Below, in pieces: positions 1 to 8,196 of a stretch of DNA of 15,967 bases. The position numbers and the translations under genes were made by a program. The stretch covers positions 1-15,967 of the forward strand of contig JWZX01003126.1 in NCBI GenBank assembly GCA_001275005.1, read 5' to 3'. Source of the stretch: Chrysochromulina tobinii. Taxonomy: Eukaryota; Haptophyta; Prymnesiales; Chrysochromulinaceae. Within the stretch, counting starts at the first letter, position 1, and each line of letters starts with the position of its first letter. The notes beneath the pieces were generated by a model. That model ran no database searches. It was not told where the DNA came from and was given only the letters and a program-made list of their open reading frames with translations.

Positions 1-77
1 CGCCGCCTCCACCGCCGCCGCCGCCGCCACCGCCGCCGCCGCCCGCGTTAGCGCCGCCGCCACTGTCGTCGGCATTA

Positions 78-109
<32 letters not shown>

Positions 110-175
110 TCCGCCGGCGCCGCCACCACCACCTGTGTTAGCGCCACCGCCGCCACCGTTGCCGCCGCTGCAGCC
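1..175 (+). repeat. (CCG)n-rich polyproline-coding microsatellite
   Basis: Near-pure CCG/CCA triplets in long runs, interrupted by short TTAGCG-type units (bases 48-53, 75-80, 138-143) that encode Leu-Ala. Read in the frame of the gene it sits in, it gives Pro runs separated by (A/V)LAP. The repeat runs off the left edge of the window. Confidence 0.85.
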
Positions 176-647
176 GCCTCTGATCCCGTCGCCGCTCGGC
201 GCCCATGGAGGCTCCTCTGGGCTTGCCGAGCAAGTGGCGGCCAAGCGCGCCCAGCTGCGCCGCGCGTCTTCGTTTGGAAGCGCCAGGGAGGCTCGCGCGC
301 GGACGGGCACTCGCGGTGAGGCTGAGGCCGAGGGCGAGGGCGGCGAGGGCGGCGAGGGCGATGGCGGCGGCGGCGGTGGCGTGCTCTCGTCCTTGATGAA
401 GGAGCTCATGAGCGGCCACACGCGCCTCAAACCAGTCGAGCGCCGACCCCTCAGTCGACGAGCCTCGACTGGCTCTTGCAATGAAGCTCTATTAGCTGGC
501 GCAGGAGGCTCATCGGTGGAGGCGCAGCTGCACGTCGAACTTGAGAAGGCGATGCGCAAGCGGCGAGGCCACATGAAAACGCCGCTCCTCCAGCCCGAGT
601 TTGGGGAGGCAAGTTCAGACGACGACGACTCGAAGGCGTGGCTCTAG
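1..647 (+). CDS. C-terminal part of a WASP/WAVE-like Arp2/3 activator (polyproline, two WH2, acidic end), cut at left edge
   Basis: The frame is open from base 3 to the TAG at 645-647 with no credible start inside; base 135 is only a GTG within a proline run, so this is the end of a longer gene. In order: a polyproline region broken by ALAP/VLAP units (to about base 200), a WH2-like actin-binding segment at 219-263 (LAEQVAAKRAQLRRA), a Gly/Glu-rich linker, a clearer WH2 at about 384-440 (LMKELMSGHTRLKPVE, matching the L..I..G..LK.V pattern), a basic amphipathic stretch at about 516-575 (HVELEKAMRKRRGHM), and a terminus of Ser-Ser-Asp4 with a penultimate Trp. Profilin-binding polyproline, WH2, central and acidic-Trp segments in that order are the known hallmark of WASP, WAVE, WASH and JMY nucleation-promoting factors, which bind actin monomers and switch on Arp2/3. 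Function is inferred from architecture; the N-terminal domain that would name the subfamily is missing. A formin is less likely because no FH2 domain follows the prolines. Confidence 0.72.
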
Positions 648-1230
648 CGACACACGCGCAGGCTGTCGTGTGCTGGTTGCTGCTCCAGCCACAGCATGCT
701 GCGGCTTCACTTTGTAGAGGGGCGCGTTCCCTTCGTCACGTGCTGGGGCAGGGGCCTACGTAGCTCGCCACAGCCCCACCGGCATCACCATCGGGCAAAC
801 ACCCGCGAACCCCCGCCCCACTGGCACCGCACCCTTGCACCGCAGGGTGTGTATAGCTGCACATTTCTTCACTCTACATAGTAGTAGCCTAGTACCGCAG
901 TACCTCAGGTTACCCAGCAGTAGGCAGTACCGTCGGTGGCGCGTAGGATTTCGATTCGCGATTTCCCTTCGTTCCTATTTCCGCTTGTGGCGTGTTGCGA
1001 TTGCCTTCCGGAGCTTCGTAACACGTAAGAAAAAGCTCATGTCGCTAGAGTGACGCTACGTATGATCGATACGTATGACGTTTTCGGCAGTCGCATGCGC
1101 GCGACCCGCCCTCTCCTCGCTGGAGCGCACGATTCCGTCGTACGATACACGCCGCGCGTCCCTGTCCGCCACTCGACTCACGGGCCGCCGCGTTCACATG
1201 CAGACACCTAACACTAAGACTTGTAGAGCT
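648..1230. other. Convergent intergenic region, no gene seen
   Basis: This lies between the 3' ends of the actin-nucleation gene and the ATP-grasp gene. Short open frames here have no recognisable domains and atypical composition. It holds a small inverted repeat at 1057-1075: 7-base arms TACGTAT and ATACGTA around GATCG. No AATAAA polyadenylation signal stands out. Confidence 0.6.
1057..1075. repeat. Short inverted repeat (7-bp arms, 5-nt loop)
   Basis: TACGTAT-GATCG-ATACGTA reads as a perfect 7-base stem with a 5-base loop. It lies about 155 bases beyond the stop codon of the minus-strand ATP-grasp gene. It may be chance, or may affect 3' end formation. Confidence 0.5.
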
Positions 1231-2523
1231 CTAATCTATCTCGCGATCTCGCGCTGCAACATCGACCAGTGGGCCTGCATCCTCCAGCGAGCGAATGGCG
1301 GCCACGTCGGCCGCGACGACCGCCGCGTCGTCATGGCAGAGGATGACGGAGCCGACGGCGGTGAAGATGTCGACGGTGATGGCCAGCGGCTCGCCCGGGG
1401 TGATCGAGGAGGGCACGTGCATGCATACAAACGACCGCAGCTGACGCAACGCCTCGAGGGGCTCGACGGACACGATCGTGCCTTCGTATTTGCTCACGAG
1501 CTGAACAAACTGGCCGGCCGCCTTGAACTGCCCACCCTCGCAGTACACGTCCGGTAGCGCGCCAAAGGCAACGGGGTCGAGCATGCAGTCCGCCGCGGCC
1601 TCAACTTGGGAATAGCCTCCCGTCAGCCGGCGTGCGAGCGGCGCCCAAGCTCCTGAGCATCCGTGCGAACGACAATTCATCTCGACGAGGCAGGGCCCTT
1701 CTGTCGTGAGCATCACCTCGGCGTGCGTCGGGCCGTGGCGCACACCGATGGCGTCGAGGACCCCTCGTGTGTACGCGACCAGCCCGGCCACCTCTGGAGC
1801 GTCCGAGGGCACTGGAAGCATGTTGAACTCCACAAAGTCACCGCTGCCGTTCGGCCGCCGATCGTACCTCCAAACCATCACCGTGCGGTGGACTCCGTGT
1901 CGACTCACGTGGTCCACGACATACTCCGTACCAGTCAAAAACTCCTGGCAAATGACGGCCGCGCCCGCCGATCCGTAACGATGCTGTGAGCGCATCAACA
2001 GCTCGAAATGCGCCTCGGCGGCCTCGCGGCAGACGCACCTCTTGACGCCGTCGCTGCCTGCCGACTCTGTCGGCTTCACAATAATGGGGTAGCGCTCCGC
2101 CGCCAGAAAGGAGGCGACCTCTGCAAGCGTCGTGCCGCTCACCTCTCGTGTCGCACGTAGGCCAGCGGCCTTGACCGCCTTTTGCTGCCAGCTCTTGTTG
2201 CGGCGCTTGGGCTCCACGCCGTTGCTCGGAAGGGCCAGGGCCGTGGCCAGCTCGTCAGCGAGCACGATCCCTTCTTCGCTGCCAGCCATACAGCACACGA
2301 TCTCAGCGCCGGCCTTGGAGGCGATCGACTGCATCTTTGCGACCATTTTTCCAAGGTTGTGGCTCTCGACGACGGCCAGCCAGCCGACCGTCTCTGTTGG
2401 CTCGCCGTGCATTGGCACACAGACGAGCTGGTAACCTCTTCGCTCGATCTCCTTGGCGATCGCGGCTCCGGTCGACGAAGGATCGACGATGATGACTATC
2501 TGGCTTGCAACGCCGCTCTCCAT
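1231..2523 (-). CDS. ATP-grasp family ligase (carboxylate-amine ligase type)
   Basis: A complete intronless gene for 430 residues, ATG at 2521-2523 and TAG at 1231-1233. ATP-grasp enzymes join a carboxylate, activated as acyl phosphate by ATP, to an amine or similar nucleophile. Visible parts: a Rossmann-like pre-ATP-grasp start (QIVIIVDPSSTGAAIAKEI, residues 8-26); an ATP-binding lysine in PIIVKP (K150); the glycine-rich loop TESAGSDGV (152-160); a hinge-like QEFLTGTEY (193-201); and metal ligands E269 in THAEV with E281 and N283 in LVEMNCRSHG. The length and the E.N.R..G pattern fit stand-alone L-amino-acid ligase relatives (bacilysin-synthetase-type, carnosine-synthase-type) rather than purine or carbamoyl-phosphate enzymes. 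The substrate cannot be told from sequence. No signal peptide, so probably cytosolic. It is transcribed divergently from the glycosyltransferase gene, 349 bases away from that gene's chosen start. Confidence 0.88.
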   Translation of the reverse strand: MESGVASQIVIIVDPSSTGAAIAKEIERRGYQLVCVPMHGEPTETVGWLAVVESHNLGKMVAKMQSIASKAGAEIVCCMAGSEEGIVLADELATALALPSNGVEPKRRNKSWQQKAVKAAGLRATREVSGTTLAEVASFLAAERYPIIVKPTESAGSDGVKRCVCREAAEAHFELLMRSQHRYGSAGAAVICQEFLTGTEYVVDHVSRHGVHRTVMVWRYDRRPNGSGDFVEFNMLPVPSDAPEVAGLVAYTRGVLDAIGVRHGPTHAEVMLTTEGPCLVEMNCRSHGCSGAWAPLARRLTGGYSQVEAAADCMLDPVAFGALPDVYCEGGQFKAAGQFVQLVSKYEGTIVSVEPLEALRQLRSFVCMHVPSSITPGEPLAITVDIFTAVGSVILCHDDAAVVAADVAAIRSLEDAGPLVDVAARDREID

Positions 2524-2872
2524 CTACATGTAGGAACTACAGAACAGGAACCCAGGGGAGGATTGAATTGGAGGCAGCAAGGGGGAACACGCCGTTTCAG
2601 CGATTCCGCCCATCAAGGCGCGTCCCTGCAGATTCGCATGGACGGCAGTGTGACAACACTCGCACCCGAGAACGGGTAAAAACTGTGAAATATCTGGCCG
2701 CATTCGATTGTCTGGCCGTCGCGCATCGAGGACCCGCCGAGTCGAAGGCCTGATGTGTGATGAGCATAGGCTACATTACGCTTCAACGCCTTCAAGTGAG
2801 GGAGTGCGTTCGTGGTTGTACGCCATTTCACACGTCCTTTCAGTCTGTTCACACTTCCTAACAGAACTTTCA
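2524..2872. promoter_or_regulatory. Divergent spacer, probable bidirectional promoter region
   Basis: A 349-base gap between the starts of the minus-strand ATP-grasp gene and the plus-strand glycosyltransferase gene, so both promoters should lie here. A perfect 10-base palindrome CTACATGTAG (2524-2533) touches the ATP-grasp start codon. No TATA box is evident. Part of the region stays open in the glycosyltransferase frame back to about 2708, so a longer N-terminus starting at the ATG at 2753 cannot be excluded. Confidence 0.5.
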
Positions 2873-4273
2873 ATGCGCAGAGGTCGCATATGGGTCATGG
2901 CGTTCTGCATCACGATAGCTGTGATCCACGCTGCCGACAAAACGTGGTCGCCAAAAGATTTCGACTCAGTCGAGGTTTGGCCCACGCGGCCGCCGACGCA
3001 AAAAGAGGCGGCGGATTCCGGTGTCACGCTGAAGGAGGCGATGAACATGCCTTGGTTCCCCACTCACGAGATCTACTGCGCCAACGGGCGCCTGTGTCGT
3101 CCAGGAGAGGGCAATTTGAAAGGCTATCGGTTTTGGGGTCAGCCTTACATTCATCGCGAGTCGTACGTGCAGTCGAGGCATCGCACGCAGCCGCACGAGC
3201 CCAACCCGCAGGCTGAGTACAGCAAGCTGGCTTCGCTGGCGCGCCGAGTGCAGAAGGAGAACCTTGTGATGATAGCTGCGGCCGACTGGGACTTTCGTCG
3301 CATCATCCTCAACTGGATCATCCATGTACACCGGCTGGGCTACACGAACGCGCTGGTGCTCTCGATGGATGCCGAGTTGCATGCTGACCTGCGCCGGCGA
3401 GGCCTCCCCTCGTTTGACAACTCCGCCAACCTGGACGCGTGGAACACGACTTGCTTACAACGGCACGTGCAGCGGGTGCGCACCGAACGAGTGCTCGCCG
3501 TCGCCGCGCTCGTCGCCGCGGGCCTCGATGTGCTTCACATGGACGCAACAGTCATCCTTGTGCAGGATGTGCTCCCGAGCCTGAGGGCGGCGGCGGCGGC
3601 CAGGGTCGACATGATGGCGCAGCGGCACGAGTGTCCTCCGAATGTGGAGCGGCACACGGGCTCGGGGGTCAACCCCGGGTTCCTCTACGTACGCGCCGCC
3701 AGGGCCGACGCGCTCGTCCCCTTCTTCAAGGATGCCGTCCAACGGGGGCTCGTCGAGTTCTATCATCGTTGGGACAACGTCATCGACCACTTTGGCTTCA
3801 CGTTCCTCTTCGATGAAAATGACCTGAGCACCCCGACGAGCAAGCTGTCGAACGAGACGACGATCTTCAACCTGCGCCGCCCACGAGGCTGCCAGCCGGG
3901 CGACCCTCATGAGCAGTCCCCACAGGCACAGGGCTGCCTGCGGGCCGGCTTCTTCCCTCACGACCAGTTCCCGCGCTTCGGCAGCTGGCCTTTGCTCCGA
4001 GCTACAGCCCGCGTGCATCACATCGTCCAAGGCGACGCGGCTCTAGGGCCAGAGCATGCGGAGCCGCCCGGCATCAAGCCGTCGCGCGGCCCACGCCAGC
4101 GCCTCGACCGTTACGATGACAAGGACTTTGACGACTACGAGGACGCCATGCGTGTGATGGGGCTGTGGAAGGTGGACGATGCGCCCGAGTACCACGGGGG
4201 CGCTGCGAGGATACGACTCGGGCCCGATTACTACTCCGGCAAGGACGAGCCGCGGAGCCGCCGGCGTGGCTGA
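2873..4273 (+). CDS. Nucleotide-diphospho-sugar transferase-like protein (PF03407/GT77-like), Golgi/secretory
   Basis: A 466-residue protein if it starts at the ATG at 2873. That start is chosen because it puts a short basic end (MRRGR) before a hydrophobic stretch ending in IHAA, a good signal peptide or type II anchor. The fold signature runs from about residue 130: KENLVMIAAADWDFRRIILNWI, then GYTNALVLSMDAELHADLRRRG, the metal-site region AGLDVLHMDATVILVQDVL (217-233), the VNPGFLYVR block (266-274) and WDNVIDHFGFTFLF (300-313). These match the order of blocks in the Nucleotid_trans family, which moves sugars onto glycans in the Golgi. The usual D-x-D is D-A-T here (D224, T226), so metal binding may be altered. 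The tail (410-466) is rich in Asp, then Arg. Donor and acceptor are unknown. Confidence 0.72.
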   Translation: MRRGRIWVMAFCITIAVIHAADKTWSPKDFDSVEVWPTRPPTQKEAADSGVTLKEAMNMPWFPTHEIYCANGRLCRPGEGNLKGYRFWGQPYIHRESYVQSRHRTQPHEPNPQAEYSKLASLARRVQKENLVMIAAADWDFRRIILNWIIHVHRLGYTNALVLSMDAELHADLRRRGLPSFDNSANLDAWNTTCLQRHVQRVRTERVLAVAALVAAGLDVLHMDATVILVQDVLPSLRAAAAARVDMMAQRHECPPNVERHTGSGVNPGFLYVRAARADALVPFFKDAVQRGLVEFYHRWDNVIDHFGFTFLFDENDLSTPTSKLSNETTIFNLRRPRGCQPGDPHEQSPQAQGCLRAGFFPHDQFPRFGSWPLLRATARVHHIVQGDAALGPEHAEPPGIKPSRGPRQRLDRYDDKDFDDYEDAMRVMGLWKVDDAPEYHGGAARIRLGPDYYSGKDEPRSRRRG

Positions 4274-4783
4274 GCGTGGAGAGCGCTCGGTGATCAGCCA
4301 ACAGATGTGCTTGACTGTGCTTGTGGGAAAGTGTTTGGGGTTCGACGCGGGCGACTGGTATGCGAATGCGTCGCGCGAAAAAGACTCAGTGTCGTATTGG
4401 CAGGCACCCACGAGGGGAAAGCTTGTCGGTTAGAAGACACCGGGTGGAGCCCCGGACATACACAGGGTACTCACACACGGGTGAAGCGCATGGTGAAGAG
4501 CGTGTGTCAATGGCGTGTGTGTGAATGAAATGTGGCGGGCGTGTTCTTCTTTGATTTCTTTAACGGGGATCAAACACCCGATGACGACGGACCCCAAAGC
4601 CCAATTCACACACATTCCACGACGTCTACCGGTACGAACCGCAGTCCAATTCTACAGCCCGCACATCATCACAGTCCACTCGTTGGCCCACGAGCAATTC
4701 CCCCAACCCTCGGCCCACACGACGGCCGACTCAAGAGAGGCAATCTGCACAGCTTACCGCGCCCGGCGCCCGTCGCGGCACCT
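4274..4783. other. Intergenic region ahead of the serine hydrolase
   Basis: 510 bases between two plus-strand genes. It has GT- and CA-rich patches (about 4440-4530) and no recognisable domain in any frame. The hydrolase frame is open upstream to about 4532, but that part translates to low-complexity Pro/His/Thr sequence without features, so I treat it as 5' untranslated and promoter sequence. Confidence 0.5.
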
Positions 4784-6152
4784 ATGAGCTTACCGGTATG
4801 TATGTGGCTGCTGGCTTTGATGACGTTTGGTGCTGGCACCTCGCGAAACGATCCCCTGAAGGAATTGCTCATAGCTACGCTGCAGCCACTGCTCGACGAG
4901 CGCGCAAACCGTTTGAACTCGGGATTCCAACTCGCCTTCAAGAACGAGCATGTGACCCTCGAATTGGCTTCGGGTGCAACCCGCAGGACAAGTGATCCTT
5001 CACGGTATCCCGTGCCTCCCATGACGACCTCCGATCGCCTGCTCTTTGGCAGCGTGACAAAAATGTACACCACAGCTTCCATCATGCACCTGGTCGAGCG
5101 TGGGTTGGTCGGGCTGGATGACCCGGCGTCGATTCATGTCGACGCGGTGCTCGCGGCCTCCAACCTGACCTCGCTGGAGGCACTGTTTGGGCCATCGGCC
5201 GCACGTGTCACCGTGCGATACCTGCTCTCGATGCGCAGCGGCATCTATGACTATGACGACGACGAGACCCGTGCGTACCAGAATGCCCACCCAGACACAG
5301 ATCTCTCACCGCTGGATGACTTAAGCTTCGCATCGACGCGTGGGCACAAGGCGCCCCTGTACGAGCCTGGCACACACCAGGACTACTCATCCACGAACTT
5401 TGAGCCTCTGGGCCTCATCCTGCAGCGCTACGCCGGCGCATCGACATGGGACCAGCTCGACCAGCGCCATGCAGCCTTCCCGACCAGCACGTTGCAGACG
5501 CGCTTTCCCAATACAACATTTGCCTTACATGGCAAGTGCTCCGAGCACACACGCGTGCACGGGTATGAGCCCCGACGACCAGTACGGTATGAACCTCGAC
5601 ACTGCCTTCCTCTCGTGTGCCAACGGCTTCACGTGCGGCAACATCATCGCACCCGCACGTGAGGTGGCGGATTGGGTGTGGTCACTCTACCGGCCGGGCG
5701 ACGAGAGCATAGTCAGCGCGTCGGCGGCGGCGCAGATGCGCGAGATTTACGATTGGTACGGGCTGGGGACTATGGACCTGCCCAGCTATGGCCAGACCGA
5801 CAAGCGCTACTGCCGGTACGGCCACTTCGGTGTAACGTACGGCTTCACAGCGAACGCGGCCTACAACCCGGGCTTCGACTTCTCAATCGCGTGGGGCACA
5901 AACCAGGAGGATCCGGGACAGACGGCGACGCATGGCGCCCAGTACGACTTTCTGATGCAGTTTGATTGCGAGCTGCTCTCTGCCGTGGTCGGAGTGCTCT
6001 CTGCGGGCACCGAGCCGCCTCTGAACTGCGCCTGGGCGGCCGTCAACGCGAGCCAGGGAGGCGTGTGCAAGGCTACGGTGGGGAACGAAGAGGAGCCCCA
6101 CGCTGGGTCTGGGTCTCAAAATGAGTCCGGGTCGCGTCGTCGGAACGGGTAG
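4784..6152 (+). CDS. Secreted SxxK serine hydrolase, class C beta-lactamase/DD-peptidase (LACTB-like) fold; one-base frameshift at about 5567
   Basis: The ATG at 4784 gives a clear signal peptide (MSLPVCMWLLALMTFGAG). The catalytic SxxK is S90-V-T-K93 in LLFGSVTKMYTT, followed by the helix MHLVERGLVGLDDPAS typical of the family, LLSMRSGIYDY (147-157), and YEPGTHQDYSSTNFEPLG (193-210), where the YxN motif reads Y-S-S. The frame then breaks: VHGY ends at 5566, and skipping base 5567 continues as SPDDQYGMNLDT and on through the third motif GHFGVTYGF (H347-F-G, the KTG/HxG box) to the TAG at 6150-6152. The joined length of about 455 residues suits the family, which includes DD-carboxypeptidases, esterases, aminopeptidases and acyltransferases. 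Base 5567 could be a sequencing insertion, a real mutation, or, least likely, programmed +1 shifting. The target molecule is unknown; the protein should act outside the cell or in the secretory path. Confidence 0.8.
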
Positions 6153-6359
6153 GAAGCTTCGTTCTCAGGCGACCAGTCCATATGGCCGTGGCGCTGCCGC
6201 CGGGCCGGGCCTGCGTGGGGGCCTGTGCCCGGGTCGCATGCGGGCGGAGCCACAGTACCGAGTCTACCATAAAGCATAATGGTCCAATGACCGCGCGCTC
6301 ACATTATCATCCCAACCGCTCACGCGATTTGGAAAAACCCTTTAGACCTTAGTATGCGT

Positions 6360-6396
6360 ATTAATCGTCCACACCCGAATTAATCGTCCACACCCG
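6360..6396. repeat. 19-bp direct tandem repeat, two copies, in convergent gap
   Basis: ATTAATCGTCCACACCCG at 6360-6377 recurs exactly at 6379-6396, a period of 19. The surrounding 6153-6437 lies between the 3' ends of the serine hydrolase and the minus-strand unknown gene. The part from about 6280 to 6420 is visibly richer in A and T than the flanking genes. I see no gene in it. Confidence 0.85.
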
Positions 6397-6437
6397 GGTC
6401 CCGTCACACAAAATTTACTTTGATCCCCGTCCGGAGC

Positions 6438-7727
6438 TCAACCCACGCCGCACGCCGTGGGGCGCGCGGCGGCGTGCGCTGCACCAGCCGTCGGCGCGTA
6501 CATGGCTCGACGGAGCGGCGCCGTCACCTGCTCGTCGACCTGCACCCAGTCATGTTCGTCCGTCAGGTAATCGCTTGCCTCGAGCACTCCGTTCGAGGGG
6601 CGCAGCACGAGCCGATCGCTCACCTGCGTCACTTCTGTAATGGCGCCGCCGAGGTGCTCGCTTACGACGGCACCGAGCTCGCGCGCCAGATGCGATTCCA
6701 CAGAGAGACCGACGCCCATCGCCGCCGCCTTGCTGGCCGCGTGCAGCAGCACCGCGGGCGTCCACGCGCGCGTATCTTGCCGATGGCCGAGGGCGAAGTC
6801 TACGTTGATGGTCTCGAGCCAAAGGATAGGCCTCGGCGGCTCGGTGCCGTGCACCCACAGCAGCCGAAAATGAGCCCGGCCGCAGGGATGGTACGGGTAG
6901 GCTGGGTCGGACACCAGGATGACCTTGTGTCGCGCATTGCAGAGGAGCGGCAGCAAGCACTGGCCCTCGAAGTCAAAGCCGTGGGACGGGCCGCCGATCT
7001 TTGTCGCCCACCATAAGCCAAGTTCCCCCGGCGCGTCCTCATGCACCGTCAGAGGACCGTAAGTGGTGGCCGTCGGCTCGCGCCACTTGGCGATCTGCGC
7101 CGCGCTCAGGCCGGCGAGCTGGGCAGCTCCCACCGGGTTGGTGTACCGCCACTCGGAGTACGTACCGTTCAGCGTCACCTCGAGCAGCGTGCGCACCGCC
7201 GCATTGATGAGCTTGGGTGGTATGGGCGTGCCGTTGAAGGTCGTATGCATGCTACGAATGCCCTCGTGGAAGGCGCGCATCGGAAGCAAGAGCTCTGCAT
7301 GCAGTGCAGCCGCGACGCCTTCGAAGGTGGCGTTGGCGGCGAGCGTGGGGTCACCGATCTCCTCGCAAAATGCGCGGATGAGCAGCACCTCCGCCTGCTG
7401 CCGCGGTTCGGCGGCCGGAAGCGTGGCGAGCGCCGTGACAAGCGCCTGCATCGCGAGTTTCGACTTGTCCTGCCGCACCCGCGAGGTGGGCTTGCTGAAT
7501 GAGGCGCCTTCGGCGCGTCGATATGCCGTGCGGGTCTGCGGGTGATCCCAGTTCTGGCCGAGCGTCCTGTAGTCAATGCCCCGGCGAATGCTCTGCTCGG
7601 CTAGCTGGCTTAGCGCGCGAGAATGCAAGCTCGCCTCGCCGAGCATCATCAGCGCTGCAGAAGTAGATGACGCGTCCCCTATGAGCGCCGGCAGCGCCGG
7701 GATCGCCTCATGAATTTCGTGAGACAT
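6438..7727 (-). CDS. Protein of unknown family with conserved-looking enzyme motifs
   Basis: A complete intronless gene for 429 residues, ATG at 7725-7727 and TGA at 6438-6440. I do not recognise the family. The N-terminal half is mostly helical and Ala/Leu-rich with no signal peptide. The stretch from about 185 to 315 looks strongly constrained: NGTYSEWRYTNPVGAAQL (187-204), AQIAKWREP (210-218), GELGLWWATKIGGPSHGFDF (234-253), EGQCLLPLLCNARHKVILV (254-272), then YPYHPCGRAHFRLLWV (277-292) and ILWLETINVDF (301-311). Clustered Trp, His, Cys, Glu and Asp residues (H249, D252, E254, C257, H280, C282, H286) would suit an active site or metal centre, but that is inference. The C-terminal 30 residues are Ala-rich and probably disordered. 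Its 3' end faces the serine hydrolase; the dioxygenase lies upstream on the same strand, about 470 bases away, so the two are probably transcribed separately. Confidence 0.75.
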   Translation of the reverse strand: MSHEIHEAIPALPALIGDASSTSAALMMLGEASLHSRALSQLAEQSIRRGIDYRTLGQNWDHPQTRTAYRRAEGASFSKPTSRVRQDKSKLAMQALVTALATLPAAEPRQQAEVLLIRAFCEEIGDPTLAANATFEGVAAALHAELLLPMRAFHEGIRSMHTTFNGTPIPPKLINAAVRTLLEVTLNGTYSEWRYTNPVGAAQLAGLSAAQIAKWREPTATTYGPLTVHEDAPGELGLWWATKIGGPSHGFDFEGQCLLPLLCNARHKVILVSDPAYPYHPCGRAHFRLLWVHGTEPPRPILWLETINVDFALGHRQDTRAWTPAVLLHAASKAAAMGVGLSVESHLARELGAVVSEHLGGAITEVTQVSDRLVLRPSNGVLEASDYLTDEHDWVQVDEQVTAPLRRAMYAPTAGAAHAAARPTACGVG

Positions 7728-8196
7728 GTGCCCGACGGCAATCGTCGTGTGAACGTTAACACGACAGACGCGAATGCTACAGTAGCTTGAAGCTCATGGC
7801 GAGTGCGGCGAGAAGTATGGTAGTTGCGTCCGCGAGAACGACGGCTGCCGAGATAGCCGCGCGATGGTGTGCAAGGAAGGTTCGGGGGGAGGACCGCGAG
7901 AGGCCATAATACCGGGTGGAGTCATGGGTGGTCGGCGCGCGTGCGTGCTTACCGAGTGGCGAGTGCTCGCAACGGTCGGTCGGTCGCGCGGTCGAAGGTG
8001 GGGGAGAGCGCGTCCTGTGTCGGGCAGTGGGTCGGGAGTGTTTTTTTCAGGGCGAAATCCGAAAAACGCTCGCTTGCGCGCGAGTAAAGAAGTCGGTACC
8101 AATAGATGGAACGGCGTCATATTGAACCGAACGGCGAGTTACACGGCACTCTCGTTTCGTGGACTCGGGGCTCCTGCATCGCACCGTACTAAGATT
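7728..8196. other. Intergenic region between two minus-strand genes
   Basis: 469 bases holding the promoter side of the unknown 429-residue gene and the 3' side of the dioxygenase gene. There is a run of eight T at about 8040-8047 and a degenerate GGTCGGTCGGTCG stretch near 7975. Reading frames here are Arg/Pro/Ser-rich with no domain. No gene called. Confidence 0.5.

Noticed and set aside
1-647. Formin (FH1 polyproline)
   Set aside because: No FH2 domain follows; instead WH2-like segments and an acidic-Trp terminus lead straight to the stop codon.
2708-2872. Longer N-terminus for the glycosyltransferase
   Set aside because: The extension has no ATG before 2753 and would bury the signal/anchor sequence that begins at the ATG at 2873.
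3455-4030. 191-codon minus-strand frame
   Set aside because: Antisense to the glycosyltransferase core, which carries clear family motifs on the plus strand.
5536-5569. A 34-nt GT...AG stretch that would also join the two serine-hydrolase frames
   Set aside because: It is shorter than usual nuclear introns and would delete the HGY stretch that looks conserved in the family. Removing one base at 5567 keeps it.
6360-6396. Possible CRISPR-like repeat
   Set aside because: Only two directly abutting copies with no spacer, in a eukaryotic context.
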